Source: Leptodactylus fallax
Lineage: Eukaryota > Chordata > Amphibia > Anura > Leptodactylidae
Reading direction: 5' to 3'
DNA: 64,000 nucleotides
NCBI GenBank assembly: GCA_947044405.1
Contig: CAMRHE010000021.1
Coordinates: 8,168,501 to 8,232,500, forward strand
The translations under genes were made by a program, and so were the position numbers. Below are positions 1 through 11,840 of the stretch, piece by piece (the stretch's first letter is position 1; every line of letters begins with the position of its first letter). The notes beneath the pieces are model-generated. The model was not told the DNA's origin. It made no database searches and saw nothing but the letters and a program-made list of their open reading frames with translations.

Positions 1-746
1 CACTTTGGATGAACTACAGAGATCTACAGCTGAGGTGGGAGAGTCTGTCCATAGGACAACAATCAGTCGTACACTGCACAAATCTGGCCTTTATGGAAGA
101 GTGGCAAGAAGAAAGCCATTTCTCAAAGATATCCATAAAAAGTGTCATTTAAAGTGTGCCAAAAGCCACCTGGGAGACACACCAAACATGTGGAAGAAGG
201 TGCTCTAGTCAGATGAAACCAGAATCGAACTTTTTGGCCACAATGCAAAACGATATGTTTGGCGTAAAAGCAACACAGCTCATCACCTTGAACACACCAT
301 CCCCACTGTCAAACTTTTCTTCAGCAGGGACAGGGAAGATGGTTAAAATTGATGGGAAGATGGATGGAGCCAAATACAGGACCATTCTGGAAGAAAACCT
401 GTTGGAGTCTGCAAAAGACCTGAGACTGGGACGGAGATTTATTTTCCAACAAGACAATGATCCCAAACATAAAGCAAAATCTACAATGGAATGGTTCACA
501 AATAAACGTATCCAGGTGTTAGAATGGCCAAGTCAAAGTCCAGACCTGAATCCAATCGAGAATCTGTGGAAAGAGCTGAAAACTGCTGTTCACAAACGCT
601 CTCCATCCAACCTCACTGAGCTCCAGCTGTTTTCCAAGGAAGAATGGGCAAGAATTTCAGTCTCTCAATGTGCAAAACTGATAGAGACATACCCCAAGCG
701 ACTTGCAGCTGTAATCGCAGCAAAAGGTGGCGCTACAAAGTATTAA
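1..746 (+). pseudogene. Tc1 transposase (DD34E), broken copy
   Basis: Transposase that would cut and paste its element at TA sites in the nucleus. The frame enters from outside the window. It carries the second helix-turn-helix region, then an in-frame TAG at 206-208 where the sister copy at 42031-43050 has the Trp of LWSDE, directly before the first catalytic Asp. A 32-bp deletion near 314 removes the HGGGSIMVW block and shifts the frame. Downstream the second Asp (FQQDNDPKH) and the Glu (SPDLNPIE) are intact with 34 residues between them, and the frame ends GGATKY then TAA at 744-746. It therefore cannot make a functional protein. Family assignment is firm from the motifs and from the near-identical copy at 42 kb. 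Confidence 0.92.
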
Positions 747-966
747 CTTAAGGGGGCCGAATAATATTGCACGCCCCACTTTTCAGTTTTTTATTTTTTA
801 CAAAAGTTTAAAATAACCAATAAATTTCGTTCCACTTCACGATTGTGTCCCACTTGTTGTTGATTCTTCACCAAAAAATTAAAATTTTATATCTTTATAT
901 TTGAAGCCTGAAATGTGGCAAAAGGTTGAAAAGTTCAAGGAGTCCGAATACTTTTGCAAGGCACTG
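1..966 (+). mobile_element. Tc1-type DNA transposon, 5' part outside the window
   Basis: The right terminal repeat ends at 966 with the reverse complement of CAGTGCCTTGCAAAAGTATT and is followed by TA (967-968), as expected for Tc1 insertion at TA. The same terminal sequence closes the related copy ending at 43267. The left end lies before base 1. Confidence 0.9.
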
Positions 967-968
967 TA

Positions 969-2486
969 TGGTGTTCGGCCATACTCAGGAGAAAATGCAG
1001 AACAAATTGTTTAGTGCATTATCACCTGTTACCACTTATGAAGATTAAACATTTTGAGATAACACTGCTTATTATTGGGAAAAAAATCATGTCCCAATTC
1101 AAATAATTTCTATAACAAATATGTTGGGTGAAAATGGTTACCACACCATTAAATTAATTCCTTAAGGAATGTAGCTTCAAAATGTTGTGAGGATTTTGTT
1201 AATATTTTATTTTCTGAAGCGTATTCTAAAGGCCACAAGATCCATAAGTTGCTCCTTTATTTCAAAGACATGTGTTTCAGTCAAGTTGCTCCCATACAAA
1301 ATATTTCTAAAAAGTGCAGAATCAAAGCAATAAATATTGAGTAATAAACAGTCTCTGCTTACTCCTTCGGGAGTCATGCTATCTCTGATAGCTACTGTCT
1401 CCTGTAGCTGTATGATTTTCATGCAGCTGCAGATTTTGCAATGATACTTTTGCAGACTTTCTTACTGATCAGCTGGATGTTTACTAGTTCATTGTAGCTA
1501 ATTGATTAAAAGCATAGATGCAACCTATTAAAATTATAAACTGCTATTTATACATAGCAGGACTGTATGGCATGAATTTATAGGACCTTCTATGACTAAT
1601 TCTGTTGGGTTTAAGGCCTTTATATGGAGTATAGGTTGTGGAAAAATAGCACATTTCCCTCCATTGTTGCCTTTATCTGAACCACTGCTTGGGGCATATC
1701 CATACTAATGTTTTTTCACTGCATTTTTTTTAAACAAATGATCATGTTGGATCACTTAACATATACTAACATATAGCTTTCAAAAATTATAGTACAAAAA
1801 CTCTATTATAGTTGTGTCGTCACTGTAAACTTTGAATATTTAACTCCCCTATAACATCGCTATGACAAATATCTTTTCGGTCAAATATTTTAATATTATT
1901 AGATGATTAAATATTTTTAACCCAAAACATAAGATTTTTATTATAATTAAACCACTATCAGCATTTAATTATCCAAATTGGCATTAAATAATTCAGGTTG
2001 TTAAATACTAATGAAACTGATTTGTAATTTACATTCTAGCTCAACGTTTTTTGAACTCCAGTTCTCTAAAACCACTAACAGTGCAAGTTTCCAGATGTCC
2101 TAACGCAAGCCAAGGTAGATCAGTGAATTAATCATTTTGACAGCTCTTCTTGTATTAATCTTAGAGCCACCTGTGCTCTTATGAGGATATCCTGAAAACT
2201 AACGCTAAACAACCAGATTTTGAAATGCTAAAAACATTTTATTAAACTTACTGTATGTAGTTATATACACAAATTATTATCTATCCTTCTTTATATCTAT
2301 TTAATTCATTTACGTTTGTAGAATAGAGTTTGGAATTGTAGAAGAGCTGGATTTGTAATATGGTTATAACCATAACATATAACTAATTGTGATATTATGA
2401 TTTGTACAAAAAAACTGGTTGGGACAATCATAACTATGTCTGTGATATCTGTGTCTATGCTACAGAATAGCATATTGACTTACATG
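969..2486. other. AT-rich stretch without recognised features
   Basis: About 1.5 kb of AT-rich DNA between two Tc1 insertions. Only short stop-bounded frames (71 aa at most) are present, with no familiar motif. I see no terminal repeats or tandem array in it. Confidence 0.6.
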
Positions 2487-2488
2487 TA

Positions 2489-4111
2489 CAGTACAGACCA
2501 AAAGTTTGGACACACCTTCTCATTCCAAGAGTTTTCTGTATTTTCATGACAAAAAAAATTGTAGATTCACACTGAAGGCATCAAAACTATGAATTAACAC
2601 ATGTGGAATTATACACTTAACAAAAAAGTGTGAAACAACTGAAAATATGTCTTATATTCTAGGTTCTTCAAAGTAGCTACCTTTTGCTTTGATTACTGCT
2701 TTGCACACTCTTGGCATTCTCTTGATGAGCTTCAAGAGGTAGTCACCTGAAATGGTTTTCACTTCACAGGTGTGTCCTGTCAGATTTAATAAGTGGGATT
2801 TCTTGCCTTATAAATGGGGTTGGGACCATCAGTTGTGTTGTTCAGAAGTCAGGTGGATACACAGCTGATAGGCCTACTGAATGGAGTGTTAGAATTTGTA
2901 TTATGGCAAGAAAAAAGCAGCTAAGTAAAGAAAAACGAGTGGCCATCATTACTTTAAGAAATGAAGGTCAGTCAGTCTGAAAAATTGGGAAAACTTTGAA
3001 AGTGTCCCCAAGTGCAGTGGCCAAAACCATCAAGTGCTACAAAGAAACTGGCTCACATGAGGACCGCCCCAGGAAAGGAAGACCAAGAGTCACCTCTGCT
3101 GTGGAGGATAAGTTCATCCGAGTCACCAGCCTCAGAAATCGCAGGTTAACAGCAGCTCAGATTAGAGACCAGGTCAATGCCACACAGAGTTCTAGCAGCG
3201 GACACATCTCTACAACAACTGTTAAGAGGAGACTGTGTGCAGAAGACCTTCATGGTAAAATAGCTGCTAGGAAACCACTGCTAAGGACAGACAACAAGCA
3301 GAAGAGACTTGTTTGGGCTAAAAAACACAAGGAATGCACATTAGACCTGTGGAAATCTGTGCTTTGGTCTGATGAGTCCAAATTTGAGATCTTTGGTTCT
3401 AACCACCGTGTCTTTGTGCGACGCAGAAAAGGTGAACGAATGGACTCTACATGCCTGGTTCCCACCGTGAAGCATGGAGGAGGAGGTGTGATGGTGTGGG
3501 GGTGCTTTGCTGGTGACACTGTTGGGGATTTATTCAAAATTGAAGGAATACTGAACCAGCATGGTTACCAAAGCATCTTGCAGCGGCATGCTATTCCATC
3601 CGGTTTGCGTTTAGTCGGACCATCATTTATTTTTCAACAGGACAATGACCCCAAACACACCTCCAGACTGTGTAAGGGCTATTTGACCAAGAAGGAGAGT
3701 GATGGGGTGCTACGCCAGATGACCTGGCCTCCACAGTCACCAGACCTGAACCCCTGGTTCGGGGTCAGCTGGACAGCAGAGTGAAGGCAAAAGGGCCAAC
3801 AAGTGCTAAGCATCTCTTGGAACTCCTTCAAGACTGTTGGAAGACCATTTCAGGTGACTACCTCTTGAAGCTCATCAAGAGAATGCCAAGAGTGTGCAAA
3901 GCAGTAATCAAAGCAAAAGGTGGCTACTTTGAAGAACCTAGAATATAAGACATATTTTCAGTTGTTTCACACTTTTTTGTTAAGTATATAATTCCACATG
4001 TTTTAATTCTTAGTTTTGATGCCTTCAGTGTGAATCTACAATTTTTATAGTCATGAAAATACAGAAAACTCTTGGAATAAGAAGGTGTGTCCAAACTTTT
4101 GGTCTGTACTG
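2489..4111 (+). mobile_element. DD38E Tc1-type transposon, copy 1
   Basis: Starts CAGTACAGACCAAAAGTTTG at 2489 after TA (2487-2488) and ends with the reverse complement at 4111 before TA (4112-4113). The terminal inverted repeats are about 268 bp (roughly 2489-2756 and 3844-4111), so the right one covers the last codons of the transposase. Three further copies are at 21965, 26859 and 37834. Length 1623 bp. Confidence 0.95.
2903..3948 (+). pseudogene. DD38E Tc1 transposase, decayed copy
   Basis: Start ATG at 2903 aligns with the intact copies at 27273 and 38248 (MARKKQLSKEKR). Codon 26 is TGA (2978-2980) where the intact copies have CGA (Arg). The frame is then open through both helix-turn-helix regions, the GRPR linker, WSDES (first Asp) and QQDNDPKH (second Asp). 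Just after SPDLNP the text NPIEMVW is replaced: comparison with the intact copies shows a net loss of 7 nt, which removes the catalytic Glu and shifts the frame, giving a false C-terminus at 3784. The original frame resumes and would end EEPRI, TAA at 3946-3948. Compared with the intact copies it has V for A in TSAVED and R for K in SLRNR, states it shares with copy 2. Confidence 0.93.
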
Positions 4112-4149
4112 TACATCATAACCATATTTATAGTATATTTATATTTATA

Positions 4150-6085
4150 GTATACTAGCAGAAGAACCCGGCTTCGCACGGGTATATTTCATTTTTTGTT
4201 TGTGTAGTGGCCCCATAAGAATCGGCCAGTTTTGCACTTGACATCTAGTATGGCAGTCCAGTATAGGCACAGTCTATTTATGGCTGTGTTGTTATGGAAA
4301 CCTAGTAAATGAAATGTGAACTTATATTGGCCGATCCCCTCATATAACTGAATATTTAAGGAACTGCGAACTGCTCACACAGGTCATAAATAGCTTGGTT
4401 GCTATGGAAACCTGGTGTAAAACTGTGTATATGTCAAGACTGAAGAACCAGGGATTTTCCATTGGTCCATACGCATCATGAGATCATGTGTATCTCAGTT
4501 TAGATATCAGTGAAAAACCTGCGATCGGTTTTTATGGAAAACCTGGAGCAAAGCTGTGTGTATGTGACCTTGTGTAACAGTGTCATCTACAGCGCCCTGC
4601 CCCTTTAAAGCTGACCTACAGCAGTGAAGAAAAATGGCTGGGTTGTTATGAAAACATGTAGTGCAGATGTGTGCATGTGGCTGACAATGTCTTGTCAGAT
4701 TGGAGACAGGCTTGGGTCTGCTAGGGAGTTTCAGCAGCTTGCTGTTGTATGTGACATACTTTGTTAGATTGGAGACGGGTTTAGGTCTGCTGAGAGTTTT
4801 CATTAGCTCGAGCAGCAGCCATGCATTTTGCTGCAGGAGGCATGAGCAGTTTAAAAACGTTTCAATTTATAAGAAGGCTGACATCCAGTATGGCAGTCCA
4901 GTCAGTGGCGTAAAGACCGGGGTAGCAGTGGTAGCGGCAGCCACAGGGCCCGGGACATTAGGGGGCTCGGCGAGCCCCTGATGTTTTTTTTTTTTTAATT
5001 GGCCGTTACCTGCTGGTAAGAGTATAATGATCGGAGGCCCAGAGGAGGTGAGGGAACATAAAAAATAATGTTACTTATCTCTCCTGCGCTCCAGCAGGGT
5101 TCGGGACTCCTTGGTGATGTCCCAGACATTGGTGGGCCAGTCCAACATCATTATGCGTCGCGATGCATGCCTGGCTCACGTGATGTCTGGTCCAAAATTG
5201 AAGAGGTAGCGGGGAGTGCGCCGGAGCCAGGGAGAGGTAAGTAACATTGTTCTTATGTTTGTATCCTCCCCTGGGTCTCCCATCATTATACTCTATAATA
5301 ACAATAATAACAATAACAATAATAATAACAATAATAACAATAATAATTGTTCATGGGTGGTCCACAATGGGGCATAATACTATGTGAAGGGGCCACTAAG
5401 GGGCATAATACTGTGTGCAGGGAACACTAGGGGGCATATTACTGTGTGCAGGGGCCACTATGGGGCATAATAGTGTGTGTAGGGGCCAATATGGGGCATA
5501 ACAGTGTGTGTAGGAATGCAGTTTGTGCGGGGGGGCGGTTGCCGGGGGGGCATGTCAAATGTTCGCCTTGGGGCCCAGCTATTCCTAGTTACGCCACTGA
5601 GTCTAGTATAGGTACAGTCTATTTATAGCTGTGTTGTTATGGAAACCTGGTAAATTAAATGTGAACTTATATTTGCTTATACACGTGATATGACTTAATA
5701 TTTAAGAACCTGCGAACTGCTATCGACTAATACAGGTCATAAATAGCTTGGTTGCTATGGAAACCTGGTGTAAAGCTGTGTGCCTGTGGAAACTAAGCGC
5801 CTGCGAGCTTCTATTGGCTGATAAGGGACATGTGAGCATGTGTATGGCAGTTGGAATATGAGTGAAAGACTTGCAGGCTTGTATTAGCTAATGTAGGTCA
5901 TTTTATGGGAATACTGTATCTCAGGAATGGTACGTCCTAGACAGCTGAGACGCAGTCTAAAATCTTCCAGGACACCTGATGTACCTGTTTGCCAAATTTG
6001 GTGAGGATCGGCCCAGTCATTTGGTTGTGCAAAAAGAACAGACAGACAGACAGAAACTCATTTTTATATATATAAGAGAGAACAG
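4150..6085. repeat. Dispersed repeat with CCCGGCTTCGCACGGGTATA head, split by a hAT MITE
   Basis: Begins near 4155 with a GC-rich head (CCCGGCTTCGCACGGGTATA). It ends near 6080 with a GACA run (about 6040-6055) followed by a TATA run, a layout I associate with a widespread repeat of uncertain class. The interior has several diverged units of about 100 bp built round a 14-bp X-box-like motif: 4288-4301, 4398-4411, 4642-4655, 5633-5646 and 5751-5764. Blocks 4255-4335 and 5600-5690 are near copies. No coding capacity is seen. The hAT MITE at 4903-5599 interrupts it. Confidence 0.6.
4903..5599. mobile_element. Non-autonomous hAT element with 8-bp target duplication
   Basis: Perfect 11-bp inverted ends CAGTGGCGTAA / TTACGCCACTG. 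Flanking 8-bp direct repeats are AGTCCAGT (4895-4902) and AGTCTAGT (5600-5607), one mismatch, the duplication size of hAT transposons. The 697-bp interior is non-coding, GC-rich at both ends, and holds an (AAT/AAC)n tract at about 5287-5349. Confidence 0.88.
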
Positions 6086-6087
6086 CT

Positions 6088-6390
6088 ATGAATGTGGCCA
6101 CATTTAACTCCAATTTGGTTAAGGACTCCAATTTCTCATGAATCAACGTAGCACAATATCACAACATGCTAATAAAAGCACTGAATGGCTACGATTTATA
6201 ACCCTCCACACACACAAACACACACACATTGTACATAGACACATATAGGGCAGTGATCCAATCACTTTATTATTAAATCATGTTGTTTCTTTTTTTAAGA
6301 AAAATTGTTTAACTTGTGATGCTCGCATGTCCAGCAAGAGGACACATAAGGAAGGATACATCTGTATGTCACAAAGTCTTCCTCTTTTTC
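6088..6390 (+). repeat. Copy of an unnamed ~300-bp dispersed repeat
   Basis: Contains a block (ACATTTAACTCCAATTTGG, 6100-6118) and, about 230 bp on, a second block (CATGTCCAGCAAGAGGACA at 6327). Both blocks recur with similar spacing at 30955-31225. Partial copies occur at 7180-7255, 20170-20240, 21095-21185 (inverted) and 36165-36255. No terminal repeats or coding potential are seen. A (CA)n tract at about 6207-6229 lies inside it. Confidence 0.6.
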
Positions 6391-7179
6391 TCCCTTTCTT
6401 TCTTCCTTTTATCTTCTCTTCCTTTATGTTCCCTTCCACTATGGTACTTTCATACTGAACAAAAAAAAAAAAAAATTATAATGGTTTTAAATCAATTGTT
6501 GTTTTACTATATCCTGCAATACAAATATGCACTGTACTGCTGTGCCTGAAATCAACTTGAACATGACAGAATATATAAATTTGACAAATGAATCTTAACC
6601 CTGAAGAATTTATAATATCATTTCACACTGATACCCTGCTGTTCACCTTTTCTTGACTGTCTAGTTTGATTTTATATACAATCTATGATACTAAAGCATA
6701 TTAAAATCTGTGGTCTGAAGTTTGCATTTGATTTAAAATTAAAATTTAATGCAATTTATTTGGCTGTATATATAGTACATACATTCAAATAGGTGATGTG
6801 TATTTTAATCTGACTTAAGCAAGTAATAGCATTTCTTAATAAAATGGCTAAAATACCTTAAATTTATGCTACTAACTTTGCAGTATGTTAGACTTTAAAA
6901 AGTGTTAGTTGTAACATGCAATTATCCCTATTCTTTTTGTTTTGTCAAAGCTAAAGCTTTTTTTTTTTTTAAGTTTTATCAAAATTACTATTTTCCAAGT
7001 AATGTCTTATTTTATAATTATTATTTTTTTTACCATTGCAGATTTAAGTAGGTTTCAATTATTATATATGGAGGAGAAAATATACCACTATTTTGCATAA
7101 TTTCTACTTTCTGGGATAGAAATATACATTTTTAGATTGAAATATTTTCACGTAATGTAAATGCATTGATTTACAGTTG
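6391..7179. other. AT-rich stretch without recognised features
   Basis: Low-complexity A and T runs only (for example A at about 6461-6475 and T at about 6958-6972). The short frames have no motif. Confidence 0.6.
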
Positions 7180-7257
7180 TGTTCACATTTAACTGCTCTC
7201 TAAGTTGGTTAAGGATCCCAATTTCTCATTAAACTAACTCAACACAACATCATGAAA
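7180..7257 (+). repeat. Partial copy of the unnamed ~300-bp repeat
   Basis: First block only (CACATTTAACTGCTCTCTAA through CTAACTCAACACAACATCA). It is followed directly by the end of a hAT-type element, which suggests the second half was displaced. Confidence 0.55.
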
Positions 7258-7264
7258 TTATAAC

Positions 7265-7492
7265 TAGAGATGAGAGAATCGAATCTGCAGAAGTGGAATT
7301 CGATCCGAATTTCAGGAAATACTCAATTCGCATCTAATTCAAATTTCCTCATGCTTTGTGGTAATGATTCGCATTTAGTTAAAAATGGCTGCTCTACATG
7401 GGGCAAGGAACTTTGGGCACGTGGAATCACCCACAATGCCATACATGCAGCCAATCAGCAGCCAGCCCTGTGATGTCACAATCCTTTAACCC
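7265..7492 (+). mobile_element. End fragment of the TAGAGATGAGCGAA hAT family
   Basis: Starts TAGAGATGAGAGAATCGAAT and continues colinearly with the left end of the 9.25-kb hAT at 40256 for about 230 bp, including the shared blocks CAGAAGTGGAATTCGATC and TCACCCACAATGCCA. It stops where a truncated Tc1 begins, so only one end survives. Confidence 0.75.
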
Positions 7493-7497
7493 CTTCG

Positions 7498-8170
7498 CAA
7501 GGTTGGCACACACTGTTGCTGGTATGTTGGCCCATTCCTCCATGCAGATCTCCTCTAGAGCAATGATGTTTTGGGGCTGTCGCTGGGCAACATGGACTTT
7601 CAACTCCCTCCAAAGGTTTTCTATGGGGTTGAGATCTGGAGACTGTCTAGGCCATTCCAGGACCTTGAAATGCTTCTTACGAAGCCACTCCTTTGTTGCC
7701 CTGGTGATGTGCTTGGGATCATTGTCATGCTGAAAGACCCAGCCACGTTTCATCTTCAATGCCCTTGCTGATGGAAGGAGGTTTACACTCAAAATCTCAC
7801 GATACATGGCCCCATTCATTCTTTCATCTACACGGATCAGTCGTCCTAGTCTCTTTGCAGAGAAACAGCCCCAAAGCATGATGTTGCCACCCCCATGCTT
7901 CACAGTAGGTATAGTGTTCTTTGGATGCCACTCAGCATTCACTCTCCTCCAAACACGACGAGTTGTGTTTCTACCAAACAGTTCTACTTTGGTTTCATCT
8001 GACCATATGACATTCTCCCAATACTCTTCTGGAACATCCAAATGCTCTCTAGCAAACTTCAGACGGGCCCGGATATGTACTGGCTTAAGCAGGAGGACAC
8101 GTCTGGCACTGCAGGATCTGAGTCCCTGGCAGCGTAGTGTGTTACTGACGGTAGCCTTTGTTAGTTAGTT
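7498..8170 (-). pseudogene. Tc1 transposase (DD34E), both ends missing
   Basis: Read on the minus strand, the frame is open from about 8170 through [21 protein letters not shown] (first Asp), [21 protein letters not shown] (second Asp) and [11 protein letters not shown] (Glu, 34 residues later) to TVCANLAKG. There it runs into unrelated DNA at about 7497 and loses its C-terminus. The N-terminal DNA-binding region is gone: coding sequence jumps at about 8170 to the 5' untranslated part across a GTTAGTTAGTTA run. The catalytic core alone could not recognise the element ends. The family link to 23678-25564 rests on shared terminal sequence and protein. Confidence 0.9.
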
Positions 8171-8427
8171 AGTTCTTAAAGAAGAAGTTACAGGTCTGTG
8201 AGAGCCAGAAATCTTGCTTGTTTGTAGTTGACCAAACACTTATTTTCCACCATAATTTGCAAATGAATTCTTAAAAAATCAAACAATGTGATTTTCTAGA
8301 TATGTTTTCTCATTTTGTCTCTCATAGTTGAGGTCTACCTATGATGTCAATTACAGGCCGGCCTCATCTTTTCAAGTGGGAGAACTTGCACAATTGGTGG
8401 CTGACTAAATACTTTTTTTCCCTACTG
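7498..8427 (-). mobile_element. Truncated Tc1-type transposon
   Basis: The 5' terminal repeat of the minus-strand element ends at 8427 (reverse complement of CAGTAGGGAAAAAAAGTATT) before TA 8428-8429. The other terminal repeat is missing: the element stops at about 7497. A second copy of the family is at 23678-25564. Confidence 0.85.
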
Positions 8428-8662
8428 TATATGCAGAGAGAACAGCTGATTAGAATAGCTGCCTAAGGTAAGATTAAGTAAAATATAGCTTGGACAAAGA
8501 ATTCATAGGAAATATTTAGCCCAACAAGTAGTTCCTGACCACCTTGTGCTCTTCAATAAAAAAAAAAAAAAAATCTACTTGGGTCTGCTCCTTTTTCCTG
8601 TACAGAACTTTTGTGCCACCTCACCTCTCTGTGTATGAGGTTAATTCCGACCTCCACCTCTA

Positions 8663-8868
8663 CAGGGTGGGCCATAAGTATGGATACAGTCAGATACCAT
8701 TGTTTTTCTTGTGCAATTCTCCATGTGTTTGATGTGTCACTTGACCCTCTTCCCATGTACTAATATGTCACAAACGGTAAGGTGATATCAGCAACCACTT
8801 CTATTTTAGCCGGGTGTATCCATACTTATGGCCCATCCTGGGTGTATCCATACTTATGGCCCACCCTA
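8663..8868. mobile_element. Mariner-type MITE with doubled right terminal repeat
   Basis: Left end CAGGGTGGGCCATAAGTATG at 8663 after TA (8661-8662). Right end is the reverse complement at 8842-8868, then TA (8869-8870), with the final base G changed to A. The right terminal sequence is present twice in tandem (8815-8837 and 8841-8867). The element is 206 bp, non-coding, with TA duplication typical of Tc1/mariner. Confidence 0.8.
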
Positions 8869-8999
8869 TACATCCCATTTGTGTGTTGTCAATCCTGTGC
8901 AAAAGGGAAAGTAATTGTTACTACTATCACCTTATCTAACTTTCTATTCCTCTTCTGTAACCAAATTTAGTAAAACTCAAACAATCTATTTAAGTTTGG

Positions 9000-10275
9000 T
9001 ATTGCTATAATTGTAATGTTATGCAGTGTAAATTTACAATGTTATTTATACCACATATGGAATCCTGTAAAATATAATCCCCAAAACCAATGGAATTGCT
9101 ACTTTTTTTTTCTATCCTTCTGCCCATAAAAATATTAAAAGTTGTTATTAAATGTTATTATTCAACACATAATTACGTGTCCCTTGCGCACGACCGGAAA
9201 AACTCGGATAGCACACTGACCCATTTATTTCTGTCAGCCCACGCACACAACGAGGCCTCAAATCTCAGGATAGGCCCTATTCCTTGTACTTTGTAATGGC
9301 ACCATTCAATATCTTGTACAATGTACTGGAAAGCTGGAAAAAAAGTGAGAATGAGATGGAATTGGAAAAAAAAAAACGTTTTCGCCAATTTCTTATGGGC
9401 TTAATTTTTATGGCATTCACTATGTGGTAAAAATGACATGTTACCTGTATTCTGCGGGTCAGTACGATCACGGCAACACCAAATTTATATAGTATTTGTA
9501 ATGTTTTGATACCTTTTACAAAATTAAAAACTTTGCAAAATAGAAAAAATATTTTGTGTTACCATATTGTGACACCTGTAACTTTTTTATATTTATGTGT
9601 ATGGAACTGGGTAAGGCATATTTTTATGAGGGACAAGATGGCATTTTTATTGATACCATTTTGGGAAAGGTCTGATGGTTTGATCACTTTTTATTACATT
9701 TTTTATAGGAGGCAAAAAGTTGAAAAACAGCCATTTGGCCTTTTTGATTTTTTCCCCCTCTATGCCGTTTAATAGTGTGGGCATTTTTGAGCATATGAAC
9801 CCCTTAAAGTGTTTATATCTACTTCTGTTTATTTATTTTTATTTGTGTTCTGGGGAATGCGGGAGTGATTTAAACTTTTATATTTTTTTAAGTTTTTTAA
9901 TATTTAAAAAAACCTTTTCTTTTACCTTTATTTTCAGACCCCCTAGGGACTTGAACCTTAGGGGGTCTGATCACTCATACTATTCACTGCAATACTAATG
10001 TATTGCAGTGAATAGTAAAATCCCATGACTTCTATTACTCTCTGTCTTCAATAGGCTCCAGGCTGTCATGACCAATCGCCGCTCTCTGATGACGTTCTGG
10101 AGGGCAGCGATCAAGTAAAGATGGTGATGCCCATGGCACCTGTGCACCTTAGATGCCGCAGTCACGTTTGACCGCGCCATATAAAGTGTTAACAGCTGCG
10201 ATCAGTGTCAGCACCGTTCGCAGCTGTTAGTGGCAGGTGCTGGCTGTATTAACCCCTTTTGCATGAAGGGGTTAA
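9000..10275 (+). repeat. Non-coding interspersed repeat with conserved hairpins
   Basis: AT-rich repeat that ends in structured DNA. There is an 11-bp stem at about 9935-9970 (CAGACCCCCTA pairing with TAGGGGGTCTG) and a perfect 17-bp stem at 9978-9994 / 10001-10017 with a 6-nt loop. A GC-rich tail with TTAGATGCCGCAGTCA follows. Related hairpins recur in reverse orientation at 31981-32058, and the tail motif recurs near 34856 and 58717. No reading frame is recognisable. Confidence 0.55.
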
Positions 10276-10860
10276 GATATACCTTATTATTGTAAATCTG
10301 TTGGCTGTTCATGCTATGGAGTGTGTAGCTATCGTAACTTGTGAAACTACTATTTGTCATTGCTTATCTTCAGTCATAAAGGGCCTCTAACATCTCATTA
10401 GCTGCTCTCAAGTTATTGCTGCTGTAAATTTCTAATGCTTGCCACTGATTTGATAATAATGTAATCTATTTCTGGAGATAAGCTGTTTCTCACCTATTCA
10501 ACACAATTAGATTAGAACATTCAATATTTAAAAAGTCAATCAAATCTGTTCCTAACACATATTTTACAGTCAGTTCAGTTTTAACACCTGTATTAAATTA
10601 TTTAAAATGAGCACATTGAAAAAAAATTGGAAACAATTGTGAAAATGTAGTACAATAAATATACTTATATATGACTATAAATAATACTAATGCTATATGT
10701 AAATGAAAAAATGGAAAACCAGGACTCTTTATATTTTAGTTTACTTCATATCACCCCACTTCTGGATTGAAAATGTATCTTTTTTTGTCATACTAACAAT
10801 ATTACTCTGACAGATCTCTAACTCTATGGTTAGACATTTTTATGCATTGTTATCTCTATT
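10276..10860. other. AT-rich stretch without recognised features
   Basis: No terminal repeats, tandem arrays or recognisable frames between the 9-10.2 kb repeat and the MITE at 10.87 kb. Confidence 0.55.
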
Positions 10861-10867
10861 TCATTGT

Positions 10868-11419
10868 CTAAGCTGACTCACGAGTTTCAGCCCTCTGGTT
10901 TATTTTGTACTGCACTTGTTCGAATAGAACCAGAAATGCTAATATTATCCTTTGGAGTCTCATCAGACCCCATAGTACAATAAGTGGAAGCCCAGGGGAG
11001 GTGATGAAAAAAAAACTAAACAAAAAAAAAAAACTCTTTTGGACATCTCTGCTGTGTCCAGTGGTTCTTGGCATCCTCTTCAGGCCTCGTCATAGCACTT
11101 GGAGCACTCCATGTAACCACTGAGGCTCAATCACAGGCCTCAGAGGTGATTCTGGAGTGCATGATATCAGCCAGAGACCTCAAGTGGATGCAGGGAACCA
11201 CCAGATGCCCAGAAGAGGTGAGACAAGGAGAGTATAATTGTTTGTTATTTTCCCTTACCTCCCCTGGGCCTCCATTTATTATTCGCTGAGGTCTGGAGAC
11301 CCAAGAATATAAGTGTTTTGTTGGTAATAAATCTTAAAAGTTTTGTGTTTGGGCAAAGCTGAAACTTTGGGAAATTTTAGAGTCAAATTCGGTTCAAAAA
11401 ATTGATTCACCCACCCCTA
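10868..11419. mobile_element. hAT-like MITE of the TAGAGATGGGTGAA type
   Basis: Right end ATTGATTCACCCACCCCTA at 11419 resembles the reverse complement of TAGAGATGGGTGAA. The internal blocks (CAGACCCCATAGTACAATAA, CAGGGGAGGTGA, TCACAGGCCTCAGAGGTGAT) recur in the copy at 55461-56100. The left terminus is not recognisable, so the boundary is approximate. Confidence 0.55.
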
Positions 11420-11427
11420 CTTTATTT

Positions 11428-11806
11428 TGGTAATATTATAAACAGATGTGTATATGAATGTTAGCCTAATTGTTCCTCAGAGGCAGGGTTGGTTTTAGAC
11501 AAAGAGTAGACCTGGACAAAATTAAAAGTAAAGCCCTACAACATAGTCACATGCAGTTAATTCAGTAGATTGTGTGCAGATAGTTGTAGCACAGATCTTT
11601 GGAGATTCCAGGAGTGTTGCCAGGATCTTAGGGGCATATTCACAACTCAGCTGTTTAATCTCCATCATGTGTTTTGTGAAAGTCAATGGGTTGGTTGTTG
11701 CAGCAGAATTTCTGCAAGGATCAGTGGGTCCTCCACTGCTATCAAACTTGAAGATTAGCAGCACAAGCCCCAATGTACACACATTACGCACACACAACAT
11801 AGCTAG

Positions 11807-11840
<34 letters not shown>

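Noticed and set aside
3250..3537. Antisense 95-aa frame inside the DD38E transposase, repeated in all four copies (also 22356, 27620, 38595)
   Set aside because: It is conserved only because the sense transposase is; it has no independent start context or known domain.
10868..11427. 8-bp duplication around the MITE (CTCTATTT near 10853 against CTTTATTT at 11420)
   Set aside because: One mismatch, and the left copy is not next to a recognisable terminus, so it may be chance.
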